Source of the DNA: Hallella seregens ATCC 51272
Lineage (GTDB): Bacteria > Bacteroidota > Bacteroidia > Bacteroidales > Bacteroidaceae
Assembly: GCF_000518545.1 (NCBI RefSeq)
Contig: NZ_JADU01000029.1
Coordinates: 1 to 34,679 of the forward strand
DNA: 34,679 nt
Direction: 5' to 3'
This document shows positions 24,864 through 34,030 of this stretch, in pieces. How positions within the stretch are numbered: position 1 is the stretch's first letter; every line of letters begins with the position of its first letter. The position numbers and the translations under genes were made by a program. Under the pieces are notes generated by a model. It was not told where the DNA came from. It was given only the letters and a program-made list of their open reading frames with translations, and made no database searches.

Positions 24864-26066
24864 TCAGATGCCGATTTTCTTTCTAATGTCCTTGGGCACG
24901 GCGTTCTTGTTGACCATAAAGTCCATGGTATTGGCCACGATGAAGTTCTTGGTCATGTACCAAATGCCCTTGTAGTCGCCGGTCTCGCCCCACGAATTCT
25001 TCACCATGTAGTACTCCTTGCCGTTCTGATCCTTGGCAATTCCATAGATGAGCATGCCGTGGTCGTCGGTGAGTTCCCAGTTGTCGTAGCGTTCCTGCCG
25101 CTGCTTCTGCGTGGGCGTTATTTCGGGCACGTTCACGCCCAGAGAGTCTACAATGTTCTTCTTTTGGGCCGCAGAGAGCTTCAACCACTTGCTCATGTCG
25201 CTGCCTTCCATGCCTTCGAGCTTCTTGATGTCGCACATATAGGCCAGGCCTTGACGGGTGAAGCCGTCCTCGCTCACGTCTCCGCCCCAGGCCACGGTGT
25301 AGCCGTTCATGATGGCATTGTCAATGATTTTGGCCAGGTCGTCGATGGGCACGTTCCACGAGAGCGGGTTGCGCCAGTTGTCTTGCACCTCTACAGCAAA
25401 CGATGTCCAGAAAGGATGGTGGGTGTAGGAGGTGAAGGTGGTGTAGTTGTTCCAGTCCAGACCCAGGCTGGCTGCGAAGCTCTGAGGCGTGTAACTCTTG
25501 CCCTGGTAGGTGAAGTTTTCGGGGCATCGGCCCAGATAGGCGTCGAGAATGCCCTGCAATCCCACTTTCCACTGGGTGGAAAGTTTCTTGGAATCACTCT
25601 TGGCCACGCTCTCCACGTAGGGGGTCATCACGGCGAAGAACTCATTGTAGTTGTTCAGTGAGTCGCCGTAGAGGCTGCCGGCGGCAGGCATGGCAGTCTC
25701 GGGGCAGATGCCGTAGTGCTGGATTACGTAGAGCGGATCGTAGCAACTGCCGCCCTGCGAGAACTGACAGTCGCCGTGAAGACGCACTACTTGGACGGCG
25801 CGGTCCATGTAAGTCTTGTTGGCTACAAAGCTCTCACACAGGTCGTAAGTCTTTCCTGTGGCCTTGAGTATCTCGGCCTCGAAGAAGCTGAGCGTGGAAA
25901 AATCCCAGCAAGTGCCCGATCGATTCTGGTTCTTGATGCTGGTGATGGGGTTCTCTTTGACGACGGTAAAGACAGGCTTGTTGGGGTTCACGCTGTCTTT
26001 CTTGGCCTCTGCGCTGGCACTCATTGCAGTCACGGCAAGGGCGGCCAGTACGATAATTTTCTTCAT
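24864..26066 (-). CDS. Exported C1-family cysteine peptidase (bleomycin hydrolase/PepC-like)
   Basis: A 400-residue protein with signal peptide MKKIIVLAALAVTAMSASA. The papain-type triad is visible: Cys53 in NQNRSGTCWDFSTLSF, His in TDDHGMLIYGIA, and Asn in MVKNSWGETGDY. The arrangement resembles bleomycin hydrolase/aminopeptidase C, which trims peptides from the N-terminus, but here it is exported, most likely to the periplasm. The in-frame ATG further upstream (26111) is rejected because the signal peptide begins at 26066. It starts 51 bases after pepP with no promoter box between, so the two probably form a peptide-degrading operon. Such enzymes help amino-acid-fermenting Bacteroidales use peptides. 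Confidence 0.88.
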   Translation of the reverse strand: MKKIIVLAALAVTAMSASAEAKKDSVNPNKPVFTVVKENPITSIKNQNRSGTCWDFSTLSFFEAEILKATGKTYDLCESFVANKTYMDRAVQVVRLHGDCQFSQGGSCYDPLYVIQHYGICPETAMPAAGSLYGDSLNNYNEFFAVMTPYVESVAKSDSKKLSTQWKVGLQGILDAYLGRCPENFTYQGKSYTPQSFAASLGLDWNNYTTFTSYTHHPFWTSFAVEVQDNWRNPLSWNVPIDDLAKIIDNAIMNGYTVAWGGDVSEDGFTRQGLAYMCDIKKLEGMEGSDMSKWLKLSAAQKKNIVDSLGVNVPEITPTQKQRQERYDNWELTDDHGMLIYGIAKDQNGKEYYMVKNSWGETGDYKGIWYMTKNFIVANTMDFMVNKNAVPKDIRKKIGI

Positions 26067-26117
26067 TCTTTTGTTTATTGTTTTGATGTGATTGGTATTG
26101 CAGGGGTGCATGGCGGC

Positions 26118-27515
26118 TCAGCCGGCCATGTAGGCCTCTACATCCTTGGGATGATAAGGTATGCGGTCTTGCCCGATGAAGCGGCAGCCGTCGGCGGTGA
26201 TGAGCAGGTCGTCCTCGATGCGGATGCCTCCAAAGTCCTTGTAAGTCTCCAGACGGTCGAAGTTGAGGAATTCGGCGCAGTGGCCGCTGGCCCTCCACTC
26301 GTCGATGAGGGCTGGGATGAAGTAGATGCCCGGCTCGTCGGTCACGACGAATCCCTCCTCGAGCCGACGGCCCATGCGCAGGCAATTGGTGCCGAACTGT
26401 TCCAGATTGGGTCGCGTCTCCTCGTCGAAGCCCACGTTGATTTGGTCGAACGATTCCATGTCGTGCACGTCCATGCCCATCATGTGGCCCAGTCCGTGGG
26501 GCAGGAACATGGCGTGGGCGCCGGCCCGCACGGCCTCCTCGGTGTCGCCTTTGGCCAGTCCGAGCTCCTTGAGCCGGTCGAACATGAGCCGGCATACCGA
26601 GAAGTGCACGTCGGCATACTTCACGCCCGGGCGTGCCACCTCCAGTGCATGGTCGTGGCAATCCTCGACGATGGAGTAGATTTCAAGCTGCCGTTGCGTG
26701 AACTTGCCGCTTACGGGGCAGGTGCGGGTGTTGTCGGAGCAATAGTGTTCCATGGTCTCTGCGCCGGCGTCGCACAGGGCCAGGCGACCGCTTTCGAGCG
26801 GGGCCATAGAGGGGTTGCCGTGCATAATCTCGCCGTGCTGGGAGAAGATGGTGGGGAAACTGACCATCGAACCGTAGGAGTGGGCCACGCCGTCGACCTG
26901 CCCGCCCACGTATTTCTCGGTCACTCCCGGCCGTATGAGGCGCATGGCCGTGGTGTGCATCTTGTAGCCAATGACGGCTGCACGCTCCAGCTCGGCTATC
27001 TCCTCGGCCGTCTTTACCGACCGCATTTTCACCACGGCACGGATGAGTTGCATCGATGCGCTCTCCTTTTGCTGGTTGGGATGAATGCCCAGCAGGTCGA
27101 AAATCTGTATCTTGATGTCGGCCCGGTAGGGGGGCAGGAAGTGGATTTGACGCTTGTTTCGCATGGCGTCGTTGCAGATGGTCTTCAGCGTTTTCATGGG
27201 AGCCGAGTGGGTCACGCCCACTTGGGCGGCCATGTCGGCCACGCTGTCCACCGACCCGTACCACACGATGTCGTCGATGGAAATGTCGTCGCCCAGGAGC
27301 GTCTCCCGGTCCTGGTCTATGTCGATGACGCCCACCAGGCCGTCGCGCTTCTGTCCGAAGTAGTAGAGAAAGGAGGAATCCTGGCGGAAAGGATAGTACC
27401 CGTTGTTGGGAAAATTGGCCGGAGACTCGTTGTTGCCGAACATCACGATGATGCCGCTGCCCACGAGCCGCTTCAGTTCGGCCCGGCGGCCGACGTATGT
27501 TTCTTTGTTGAACAT
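26118..27515 (-). CDS. pepP: Xaa-Pro aminopeptidase (M24B)
   Basis: A 465-residue dinuclear metallopeptidase releasing N-terminal residues that precede proline. The N-terminal domain (GRRAELKRLVGSGIIVMFGN, NGYYPFRQDSSFLYYFG) is the creatinase-like domain. The C-terminal pita-bread fold has metal ligands in CDAGAETMEHYCSDNTRT, HGLGHMMGMDVHD, VTDEPGIYFIP and GIRIEDDLLIT. ATG 27515 (MFNKETYVGRRAEL) is chosen; in-frame ATG 27539 is too close to the -7 box at 27542. No signal peptide is seen, so it should be cytoplasmic. It is the first gene of an operon with the C1 peptidase. Confidence 0.93.
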   Translation of the reverse strand: MFNKETYVGRRAELKRLVGSGIIVMFGNNESPANFPNNGYYPFRQDSSFLYYFGQKRDGLVGVIDIDQDRETLLGDDISIDDIVWYGSVDSVADMAAQVGVTHSAPMKTLKTICNDAMRNKRQIHFLPPYRADIKIQIFDLLGIHPNQQKESASMQLIRAVVKMRSVKTAEEIAELERAAVIGYKMHTTAMRLIRPGVTEKYVGGQVDGVAHSYGSMVSFPTIFSQHGEIMHGNPSMAPLESGRLALCDAGAETMEHYCSDNTRTCPVSGKFTQRQLEIYSIVEDCHDHALEVARPGVKYADVHFSVCRLMFDRLKELGLAKGDTEEAVRAGAHAMFLPHGLGHMMGMDVHDMESFDQINVGFDEETRPNLEQFGTNCLRMGRRLEEGFVVTDEPGIYFIPALIDEWRASGHCAEFLNFDRLETYKDFGGIRIEDDLLITADGCRFIGQDRIPYHPKDVEAYMAG

Positions 27516-27541
27516 GGGGTGTTTTTTAACGCTTTGCATGG

Positions 27542-27579
27542 CAAAGTTACGAAATATCCCATGAAAATGAGTATCTTTG
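27542..27579. promoter_or_regulatory. Divergent promoters of pepP (-) and the patatin gene (+)
   Basis: The minus strand carries TAACTTTG at 27549-27542 and the plus strand TATCTTTG at 27572-27579. The two -7 boxes are only 22 bases apart and point away from each other, so polymerases should exclude one another. Neither has a clear -33 box. Confidence 0.6.
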
Positions 27580-27600
27580 CAAGTAAAATTTAGGTATTTT

Positions 27601-28443
27601 ATGCGAATTGACAGAAACACAGGCCTGGTGCTTGAAGGCGGCGGAATGCGCGGCGTCTTCACCAGCGGCGTGCTCGACGCCCTGATGAAGCACGACGTTT
27701 ACTTCCGTTACGTGGTGGCCGTGTCGGCCGGCGCATGCAACGGCATGAGTTATATTTCGCGCCAACCGCGCCGCGCCCGTATCGCCAACATCGACCTGCT
27801 GGCCCGCTACGACTACATCGGGCTGCGGCATCTGGTGACTCAGGGCTGCATCTTCGACCAGCGGCTGCTCTACGACCGGTTCCCCAACGAGCTGGTACCT
27901 TTCGACTATGACACCTATTTCCGCCATGCGGGCGGCTTCGAGATGGTGGCCACGAGCTGCGTGACGGGCCGTCCGGTGTATCTGAGCGAGACCCACGACC
28001 GGCAGCGCACCTGTGACATCGCCCGGGCTTCGAGCAGTCTGCCCTATGTGAGCAAGATGGTGGACATCGACGGCGAGCCGATGCTCGACGGCGGAATCAC
28101 CGACTCCATTCCCGTGGAGCACGCCATGGCCATGGGCCACGAGACCAACGTGGTGGTCTCCACGCGCAACTATGGCTACCGCAACACCGGGCGCGACCGC
28201 CGCATCCCGGCCTTTGTCTACAAGTGTTACCCGCGTCTGCGCGTGGCCTTGAGCCACCGCATCGAGGTCTACAACCGCCAGTTGCAGCTCATCGAAGACC
28301 TGGAACGCGACGGCCGCATCGTCTGCATCCGCCCGCAACGGCCCATGGAGGTGCACCGCATCGAGAAAGACACGCAGCGGCTGGAACGGCTCTACGAGGA
28401 GGGTTTCCGGCTGGGCGAGCAGTTCTGCGGGCGGTATTTGTAA
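27601..28443 (+). CDS. Patatin-like phospholipase
   Basis: A 280-residue protein with the patatin fold signature: oxyanion-hole loop LEGGGMRGVFTSGVLD (11-26), nucleophile Ser42 in VAVSAGACNG, and the catalytic Asp163 in MLDGGITDS. The usual first Gly of GxSxG is Ala here (AVSAG), a variant I recall from YjjU-like bacterial patatins. ATG 27601 is used because an earlier in-frame start would overlap the promoter. There is no signal peptide or membrane segment, so it probably acts in the cytoplasm or on the inner face of the membrane, hydrolysing acyl lipids. The C-terminal third (DRRIPAFVYKCYPRLRVALSHR onward) looks helical. It is monocistronic; the true substrate is unknown. Confidence 0.88.
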   Translation: MRIDRNTGLVLEGGGMRGVFTSGVLDALMKHDVYFRYVVAVSAGACNGMSYISRQPRRARIANIDLLARYDYIGLRHLVTQGCIFDQRLLYDRFPNELVPFDYDTYFRHAGGFEMVATSCVTGRPVYLSETHDRQRTCDIARASSSLPYVSKMVDIDGEPMLDGGITDSIPVEHAMAMGHETNVVVSTRNYGYRNTGRDRRIPAFVYKCYPRLRVALSHRIEVYNRQLQLIEDLERDGRIVCIRPQRPMEVHRIEKDTQRLERLYEEGFRLGEQFCGRYL

Positions 28444-28468
28444 CGCAAGTATTGGGAAAGTGCGGGAC

Positions 28469-28556
28469 GATAAGGCTGTCAACGCGTCGCGATGGCGGCG
28501 TTTTCGCCTCATGTTTACGGCGTTGTCGCGTGGCGATAACGCCGTCTTTGTTTTGC
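28469..28556. repeat. 22-bp-period intergenic repeat, four degenerate copies
   Basis: Units start at 28469, 28491, 28513 and 28535. They share GATAA or GTTTA starts followed by GGCTGT, GGCGTT or CGCCGTC; the first contains CAACGCGTCGC. Further weak copies may run to about 28622. It lies in the convergent gap between the patatin gene and nifJ. Confidence 0.6.
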
Positions 28557-28658
28557 GTTTGCGGGTTGATGGTGCAGCGGCGATAGCGGCGGGTCGCGAC
28601 GGCGGCTGTTTTGCCGCTGCACAATGACGGGACAGGGCGGGTTACCCGAAGAGAAAGA

Positions 28659-28695
28659 AAGTGGCCCGGCACAACTGCGTTGTGCCGGGCCACTT
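28659..28695 (-). terminator. Intrinsic terminator of nifJ
   Basis: AGTGGCCCGGCACAA and TTGTGCCGGGCCACT form a perfect 15-bp stem with a five-base loop. On the minus strand it is followed by the pyrimidine-rich CTTTCTTTCTCTT. It lies just past the nifJ stop. Confidence 0.9.
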
Positions 28696-28718
28696 GGGTT
28701 ATGACGGTGTGTCAGGGG

Positions 28719-31700
28719 TTATGCCTCTTCCAGACTCCAGTCTTCCTTGCTCTTGCGCACGTACGACTGGTAGCGCAGTTTGGCCATCTGCTCGGCGGCG
28801 GCAAAGAGCTCTTCGGCCTCGTTGGGATAGGCCTTGGCCACCGAAGAGTAGCGCACCTCGCCCATCAGGAAGTCGCGGAAGTCTGCCCAATTCGGGGCTT
28901 TCGAGTCGAGCTGGAACGGATTCTTGCCCTCGTCGGCCAGGCGCGGGTCGAAGCGCCACAGGTGCCAGTAGCCGCAAGCCACGGCCAGAGCCTCCTCGGT
29001 CTGCGAGGTGCCCATGCTGCGCTTCATCTTCTTGGTGCCCTTGATGCCATGGTTGATACACGGGGCGTAGGCGATGACGAGCGACGGTCCGGGGTAGGCC
29101 TCGGCCTCGCGGATGGCTTTCAGCGTCTGGGCATTGTCGGCGCCCATGGCCACCTGGGCCACGTAGACATAGCCGTAAGTGGCCTGCATGAGGCCGAGAT
29201 CCTTCTTGCGGATGCGCTTGCCGGAGGCGGCGAACTGGGCGATGGCGCCGAGCGGGGTCGACTTGGACGACTGTCCGCCCGTGTTGGAGTACACCTCGGT
29301 GTCGAGTACGAGGATATTCACGTCCTCGCCGGTGGAGAGCACGTGGTCGAGACCGCCGTAGCCGATGTCGTAGGAGGCACCGTCGCCGCCGATGATCCAC
29401 TGGCTGCGCTTTACGAGATAGTGGTCGAGCGTCTTCAGCTCGGCGCATACGGGGCAGCCCTTGTCGGCTCCCTCGGCGATGAACGGCTTCAGCACCTCGG
29501 CGGCTGCCTTGGAAGCGTCGGCGTCGTTCTTGCCCTCAATCCACTGCTGGGCGGCCTCCTTCATGGCTGCCGGCGTGGTGTCGTCGGCCATAAGCTCGTT
29601 GAGCAGCACGGTGATGCGCTCGCGCATCTTCTTGTTGCCCAAGGCCATGCCGAGGCCAAATTCGCAGAAGTCCTCGAACAGCGAGTTGTCGAAAGCCGGG
29701 CCTTGGCCCTTGGCATTGGTCGTGTAAGGCGTGGAGGGGATGGACGCCGAATAGATGGACGAGCAGCCCGTGGCGTTGGCAATCATCTCGCGGTCGCCGA
29801 AGAGCTGGGAGATGAGCTTCACATAAGGAGTCTCACCACAGCCCGCACATGCGCCCGAGAACTCGAACAGCGGCTGGGCGAACTGGGAGTTCTTGGGACT
29901 CTGCTTGATGTCTACGAGGTCCTGCTTGGACTTCACGTTCTTCACCATGTAGTCCCAGTTCTTCATTTCCTGCTGCATTTCGGGGGTGTCCACGTTGAAG
30001 GGCACCATCTTGAGAGCCTTCTCCACGTTGCCGGTCTCCCGGTTTTTCTTGCCCGGGCACACGTCGGCGCAGTTGCCGCAGCCCAGACAGTCGAGCACGG
30101 ACACCTGGATGCGGAACTGCATGCCCTTGAGCTGCTTGGGCGCCAGCACGTCGATCGTGCGCACGTCGCAGCCCTGAGACTCGGTCTCGTCGAGCACGAA
30201 CGGGCGGATGGTGGCGTGAGGACACACGTAGGCGCACTTGTTGCACTGGATGCAATTGTCCGAGTTCCACACGGGAACAAAGGCTTCCACGCCGCGCTTC
30301 TCCCAGGCGGCGGTGCCGTTCTGCCAAGTGCCGTCCACGGTGCCGTGCTTCACAAAGTCGGACACCTTGAGCAGGTCGCCGGCCTGTGCGTTGATGGGAC
30401 GCACCAGTTCGTTGACGAATGCGGGTGCGCCGTCGTCGGTGGCAGCGTCGTCGGGCAGGTTGGCCCATGCGGCATCCACGGGCAGCTCCTTGTACTCGCC
30501 GCCGCGGTCTACGGCTGCGTAGTTCAGCTTCACCACGTCTTCACCTTTCTTGCCGTAAGACTTCACGATGAAAGCCTTCATCTGCTCTACGGCCAGCTCG
30601 ATGGGAATCACCTTGGTGATGCGGAAGAATGCCGACTGCAGGATGGTGTTGGTGCGGTTGCCCAGACCAATCTCCTGGCCTATCTTGGTGGCGTTGATGT
30701 AGTACACCTTGATGTTGTGCTTGGCAAAGTGGCGCTTTACCTTGTTGGGAATGAAGTTCACGAGCTCCTCGCCGTCGAAGATGGTGTTGAGCAGGAACGT
30801 GCCATTGTCGCGCAGGCCGCGCGTCACGTCGTACATGTGCAGGTAGGCCTGAACGTGGCATGCCACGAAGTTGGGCGTGTTCACCTGGTAGGCCGAGTGG
30901 ATGGGCTCGTCGCCGAAACGCAGGTGAGAGCAGGTGAAGCCGCCCGATTTCTTGGAGTCGTAGGAGAAGTAGGCCTGGCAGTATTTGTCGGTATTGTTGC
31001 CGATAATCTGCACGGAATTCTTGTTGGCACCCACTGTTCCGTCGGAGCCCAGGCCGTAGAACTTGGCCTCGAAGAGCGAGTCGCCGCCCATGGGAATCTC
31101 TTCCACCTCGGGCAGCGAGGTGAAAGTCACGTCGTCTACAATGCCCACGGTGAAGTGATCCTTGGGCATCGGCAGCTCCAGATTGTTGAACACGGAGATG
31201 ATTTTCGCCGGTGTGGTGTCCGAAGAACCCAGACCATAGCGGCCGCCCACGATGAGGGGTTTACGGGGATCATCGTAGAGGGCCGACTTGACATCGAGGT
31301 ACAGCGGCTCGCCCTCGGCTCCCGGCTCTTTCGTGCGGTCGAGCACGGCAATGCGTTTCACGGTGTCGGGGATGGCCTTCTTGATGGCCTCCACGGAGAA
31401 CGGACGGTAGAGGTGTACGGCCACCATGCCGACTTTCTTGCCCTGTTTCACGAGGAAGTCGATGGCTTCGCGGGCTGCCTCCGTGGCCGAGCCCATGAGC
31501 ACGATGATGTTTTCGGCATCTTTGGCACCATAGTAATTAAAGAGGTGATACTCCCGTCCGGTGATTTTGGAAATCTCGCCAAGGTATTTTTCCACAATCT
31601 CGGGCACAGCATCGTAGTAGGGATTGCAGGCCTCGCGGTGGGTGAAGAACGTTTCGGGGTTCTCGGCCGTGCCGCGGGTCACGGGGCGTTCGGGCGAGAG

Positions 31701-32327
31701 GGCACGGTCGCGGAAGCGCTTGATGTCCTCGGGATCGATGAGCTTGGCCACCTCGTCCTGGTCGATGGCCTCAATCTTGTGGTACTCGTGGGAGGTGCGG
31801 AAACCGTCGAAGAAGTTGATGAAAGGCACCGAACTCTTGAGCGAGGCCAGATGGGGCACGGCGCTGAGGTCCATCACCTCCTGCACGGAGCCCGAGCAAA
31901 ACATGGCGAAGCCCGTCTGGCGGCAGGCCATCACGTCTTGATGGTCGCCAAAAATGCAGAGCGAGTGGCTGGCCAGTGTGCGGGCAGACACGTCGAACAC
32001 GCAGGGAAGCAGTTCGCCGGCAATCTTGTACATGTTGGGGATCATCAGCAGAAGACCCTGCGATGCCGTGAACGTGGTGGTGAGGGCACCGGCCTGCAGC
32101 GAGCCGTGGACGGCACCTGCGGCACCACCTTCAGACTCCATTTCCTGCACGGATACCGTCTGGCCGAAGATGTTCTTACGACCCTTGGCAGCCCATTCAT
32201 CGACATGTTCTGCCATGGGAGAAGACGGAGTGATGGGGTAAATGGCGGCCACCTCGGTAAACATATAGCTTACATGGGCAGCGGCGGTATTGCCGTCACA
32301 AGTCATAAATTTCTTTTCTTTTGCCAT
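28719..32327 (-). CDS. nifJ: Pyruvate:ferredoxin (flavodoxin) oxidoreductase
   Basis: A 1202-residue single-chain enzyme converting pyruvate and CoA to acetyl-CoA and CO2 while reducing ferredoxin, central to anaerobic fermentation. Domain I binds pyruvate (MTCDGNTAAAHVSYMFTEVAAIYPITPSSPMAEHVDEW). The middle ferredoxin domain has two 4Fe-4S motifs, CIQCNKCAYVCP and CLGCGNCADVCP. A third cluster cysteine pair sits in GACAGCGETP. The ThDP site is IGGDGASYDIGYGGLDHVLSTG and continues to DTEVYSNTGGQSSKSTP. The length is typical of the homodimeric form. The in-frame extension upstream of ATG 32327 overlaps the next gene and is not used. No -7 box is found in the 46-base gap upstream, so its promoter is unclear. 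Confidence 0.97.
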   Translation of the reverse strand: MAKEKKFMTCDGNTAAAHVSYMFTEVAAIYPITPSSPMAEHVDEWAAKGRKNIFGQTVSVQEMESEGGAAGAVHGSLQAGALTTTFTASQGLLLMIPNMYKIAGELLPCVFDVSARTLASHSLCIFGDHQDVMACRQTGFAMFCSGSVQEVMDLSAVPHLASLKSSVPFINFFDGFRTSHEYHKIEAIDQDEVAKLIDPEDIKRFRDRALSPERPVTRGTAENPETFFTHREACNPYYDAVPEIVEKYLGEISKITGREYHLFNYYGAKDAENIIVLMGSATEAAREAIDFLVKQGKKVGMVAVHLYRPFSVEAIKKAIPDTVKRIAVLDRTKEPGAEGEPLYLDVKSALYDDPRKPLIVGGRYGLGSSDTTPAKIISVFNNLELPMPKDHFTVGIVDDVTFTSLPEVEEIPMGGDSLFEAKFYGLGSDGTVGANKNSVQIIGNNTDKYCQAYFSYDSKKSGGFTCSHLRFGDEPIHSAYQVNTPNFVACHVQAYLHMYDVTRGLRDNGTFLLNTIFDGEELVNFIPNKVKRHFAKHNIKVYYINATKIGQEIGLGNRTNTILQSAFFRITKVIPIELAVEQMKAFIVKSYGKKGEDVVKLNYAAVDRGGEYKELPVDAAWANLPDDAATDDGAPAFVNELVRPINAQAGDLLKVSDFVKHGTVDGTWQNGTAAWEKRGVEAFVPVWNSDNCIQCNKCAYVCPHATIRPFVLDETESQGCDVRTIDVLAPKQLKGMQFRIQVSVLDCLGCGNCADVCPGKKNRETGNVEKALKMVPFNVDTPEMQQEMKNWDYMVKNVKSKQDLVDIKQSPKNSQFAQPLFEFSGACAGCGETPYVKLISQLFGDREMIANATGCSSIYSASIPSTPYTTNAKGQGPAFDNSLFEDFCEFGLGMALGNKKMRERITVLLNELMADDTTPAAMKEAAQQWIEGKNDADASKAAAEVLKPFIAEGADKGCPVCAELKTLDHYLVKRSQWIIGGDGASYDIGYGGLDHVLSTGEDVNILVLDTEVYSNTGGQSSKSTPLGAIAQFAASGKRIRKKDLGLMQATYGYVYVAQVAMGADNAQTLKAIREAEAYPGPSLVIAYAPCINHGIKGTKKMKRSMGTSQTEEALAVACGYWHLWRFDPRLADEGKNPFQLDSKAPNWADFRDFLMGEVRYSSVAKAYPNEAEELFAAAEQMAKLRYQSYVRKSKEDWSLEEA

Positions 32328-32373
32328 TTTAAATAGATAATAAAAGTTTATAATGTTCTTGTCATTGCTTGAT

Positions 32374-33561
32374 TCAGTAGAGGAAGCCGAAGAGCCACAG
32401 CGGAACCTGGTTGTCGTGGCCCACCTCTGTGTTGTAGCGTGCATAGGTCACCTCGCTGTTGTAACGCTGCTTGCCCGGCGCGTGGGCGTCGCAGATGCGG
32501 AACTTGCGGCTGTCGTCAATCATGTAGTAGTGCGATTTGTTCCCCTCGCTCACGGTGTGGTCTTTCCACAGCGAGTTGACGAAGAACGTCTCCATAACGT
32601 CCTGCTCGTCTATCTGGATGGGATAAATGGCATATATGAGGTTGGAATTGTGCATCATCACCTTGGCCGGCTTCTTGGGAAAATGCTGTCCGGGGGTGTA
32701 GATGATGTTGATGAGGCGTGCATCGGCCAGGTACTTGATGTAGTTCATCACCGTGGCGCGGCTGGTGTCTATCTGCGTGGCCAGCTGGCTGATGTTGGGT
32801 GCATGGAGCCCGTCGACGGCGAGCAGGTAGAACAGCTTCTTGATCTTCGTGAGGTATTTCAGCTCAATCTGCTTGATGAGCAGGATGTCCACCTCGGTTG
32901 TCATGTTCATCGTCTTGAGCAGGTTTTCCGCATAATTGCGGTGTTCCAGAAAGAAAGGGTAGAAGCCGTGGTGCAGATAGTCGGCGAAATATTGCTGCGG
33001 ACTCACGAGCGGAAGAATCATCTTGACAATGTGCTCGTGGTTGTTCACAATCTCGTCAAGCGTGTAGGGAGCGAAGTGGTTGCCCGTTTGCAGGTTGAGA
33101 AACTCGCGGAACGAGAAGCCGCGCAGGTTGTAGCTCTTGACAATGCCGTTGAGTTCGGGGTTCTCCTCCTTGAGTCGCATCACGCTGGAGCCGGTGAATA
33201 CAATCTTCAGCTGCGGAATCTCGTTGTAGCAGCTGCGCAGCTCCTGGCTCCAGTTGGGCTGCTTGAACACTTGGTCGATGAGCAGCACGCGCCCCCCCTG
33301 CTTCACGAAGTCGCGGGCAAAATCGGCTATGCCGCGCCCTTGGAAGTAGAAGTTGTTCATGTTCACATAGAGGCACTTGCGGTCGTCTTTCCCAAAATGT
33401 TCCTTGGCGTATTGCAGCAGAAAAGTGGTCTTTCCCACACCGCGGGTTCCCTTGATGCCTATCATACGGTCGTTCCAGTCGATCTCGTCCATCAAGCTGC
33501 GACGAACCGGCACGTTGGTATGTTCTACGAGGTACGCGTGGGTGCGAAAGAAAGCTTCCAT
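32374..33561 (-). CDS. AAA-family ATPase (AAA_14 type)
   Basis: A 395-residue protein. Walker A is GTRGVGKTT (38-46), Walker B is RVLLIDQ (91-97) with Asp96, and sensor-1 is IVFTGSSVM. The usual Walker B Glu is Gln97 here. The middle (FSFREFLNLQTG) and C-terminal part include a winged-helix-like segment (ISQLATQIDTSRATVMNYIKYLADARLINIIY), as in the AAA_14/DUF4143 proteins that are common and multicopy in Bacteroidales. Their role is not established; ATP-driven DNA or protein switching has been proposed. It has its own promoter (33594-33625) and ends 46 bases before nifJ. It directly adjoins the right-hand repeat element. Confidence 0.85.
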   Translation of the reverse strand: MEAFFRTHAYLVEHTNVPVRRSLMDEIDWNDRMIGIKGTRGVGKTTFLLQYAKEHFGKDDRKCLYVNMNNFYFQGRGIADFARDFVKQGGRVLLIDQVFKQPNWSQELRSCYNEIPQLKIVFTGSSVMRLKEENPELNGIVKSYNLRGFSFREFLNLQTGNHFAPYTLDEIVNNHEHIVKMILPLVSPQQYFADYLHHGFYPFFLEHRNYAENLLKTMNMTTEVDILLIKQIELKYLTKIKKLFYLLAVDGLHAPNISQLATQIDTSRATVMNYIKYLADARLINIIYTPGQHFPKKPAKVMMHNSNLIYAIYPIQIDEQDVMETFFVNSLWKDHTVSEGNKSHYYMIDDSRKFRICDAHAPGKQRYNSEVTYARYNTEVGHDNQVPLWLFGFLY

Positions 33562-33593
33562 CTACTGTCTTTTTGCGTTACGTTTAGTCGTTG

Positions 33594-33625
33594 CAAAGAT
33601 AGACACATTATTTGGATTTTGCAAA
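33594..33625 (-). promoter_or_regulatory. Promoter of the AAA ATPase gene
   Basis: On the minus strand TTTG (33625-33622), 20 bases and TATCTTTG (33601-33594) match the Bacteroidetes pattern well. The ATG follows 32 bases later. Confidence 0.75.
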
Positions 33626-33830
33626 CTCTGCATAGCAAAACTTTTGCGTTTTAGCTTTTTTTGCATAATGAATACGGCGGAAAAGTGGGTGCGGACAGCC
33701 TCTCCTGTCCCGACCAAAAACAAGGGGCGTAAGCTGTGTTTTTAGACAGAACAACAGAAACTGCGCGTTGGATTTTTAGACAGAACTACATAAAGGACAT
33801 ATAGCTGCGCGATGAAAAAGGACACACAGA

Positions 33831-34014
33831 TTCCACGCGTGGTATTTTCTCACAGATTCCACAGATTTCACAGATGCTGCGCGGTGGAATGGCACAGGAG
33901 TTTAGTGTAGTTTTGGCGTGCGGGTCGGCACGGAGGCTGGCCCCTACATCAAAACCTCGCATGCGCGCAATCATCGCGCAGCATCTGTGAAATCCCTGCA
34001 ATCTGTGAGAAAAG
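33831..34014. repeat. Large imperfect palindrome (right copy)
   Basis: The arm at 33831-33883 (TTCCACGCGTGG through CACAGATGCTGCGCG) pairs with 33976-34014 (CGCGCAGCATCTGTGAAA through TGTGAGAAAA). The core between them matches the left palindrome core in reverse, for example TTTAGTGTAGTTTTGGCGTG. Confidence 0.8.
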
Positions 34015-34030
34015 TTCTGTCTAAAAGAAT

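Noticed and set aside
25716..27593. A 625-codon plus-strand frame antisense to pepP and part of the C1 peptidase gene
   Set aside because: Both minus-strand genes have complete catalytic motifs; the opposite frame has none.
28611..32336. A 1241-codon open frame on the plus strand antisense to nifJ
   Set aside because: It mirrors nifJ codon by codon; GC-rich third positions remove stop codons from the opposite strand. Its product has no recognisable family, and nifJ is unambiguous.
33693..33710. GGACAG/CTGTCC hairpin near the right element as a terminator
   Set aside because: Only six base pairs and no T-run in a useful direction.
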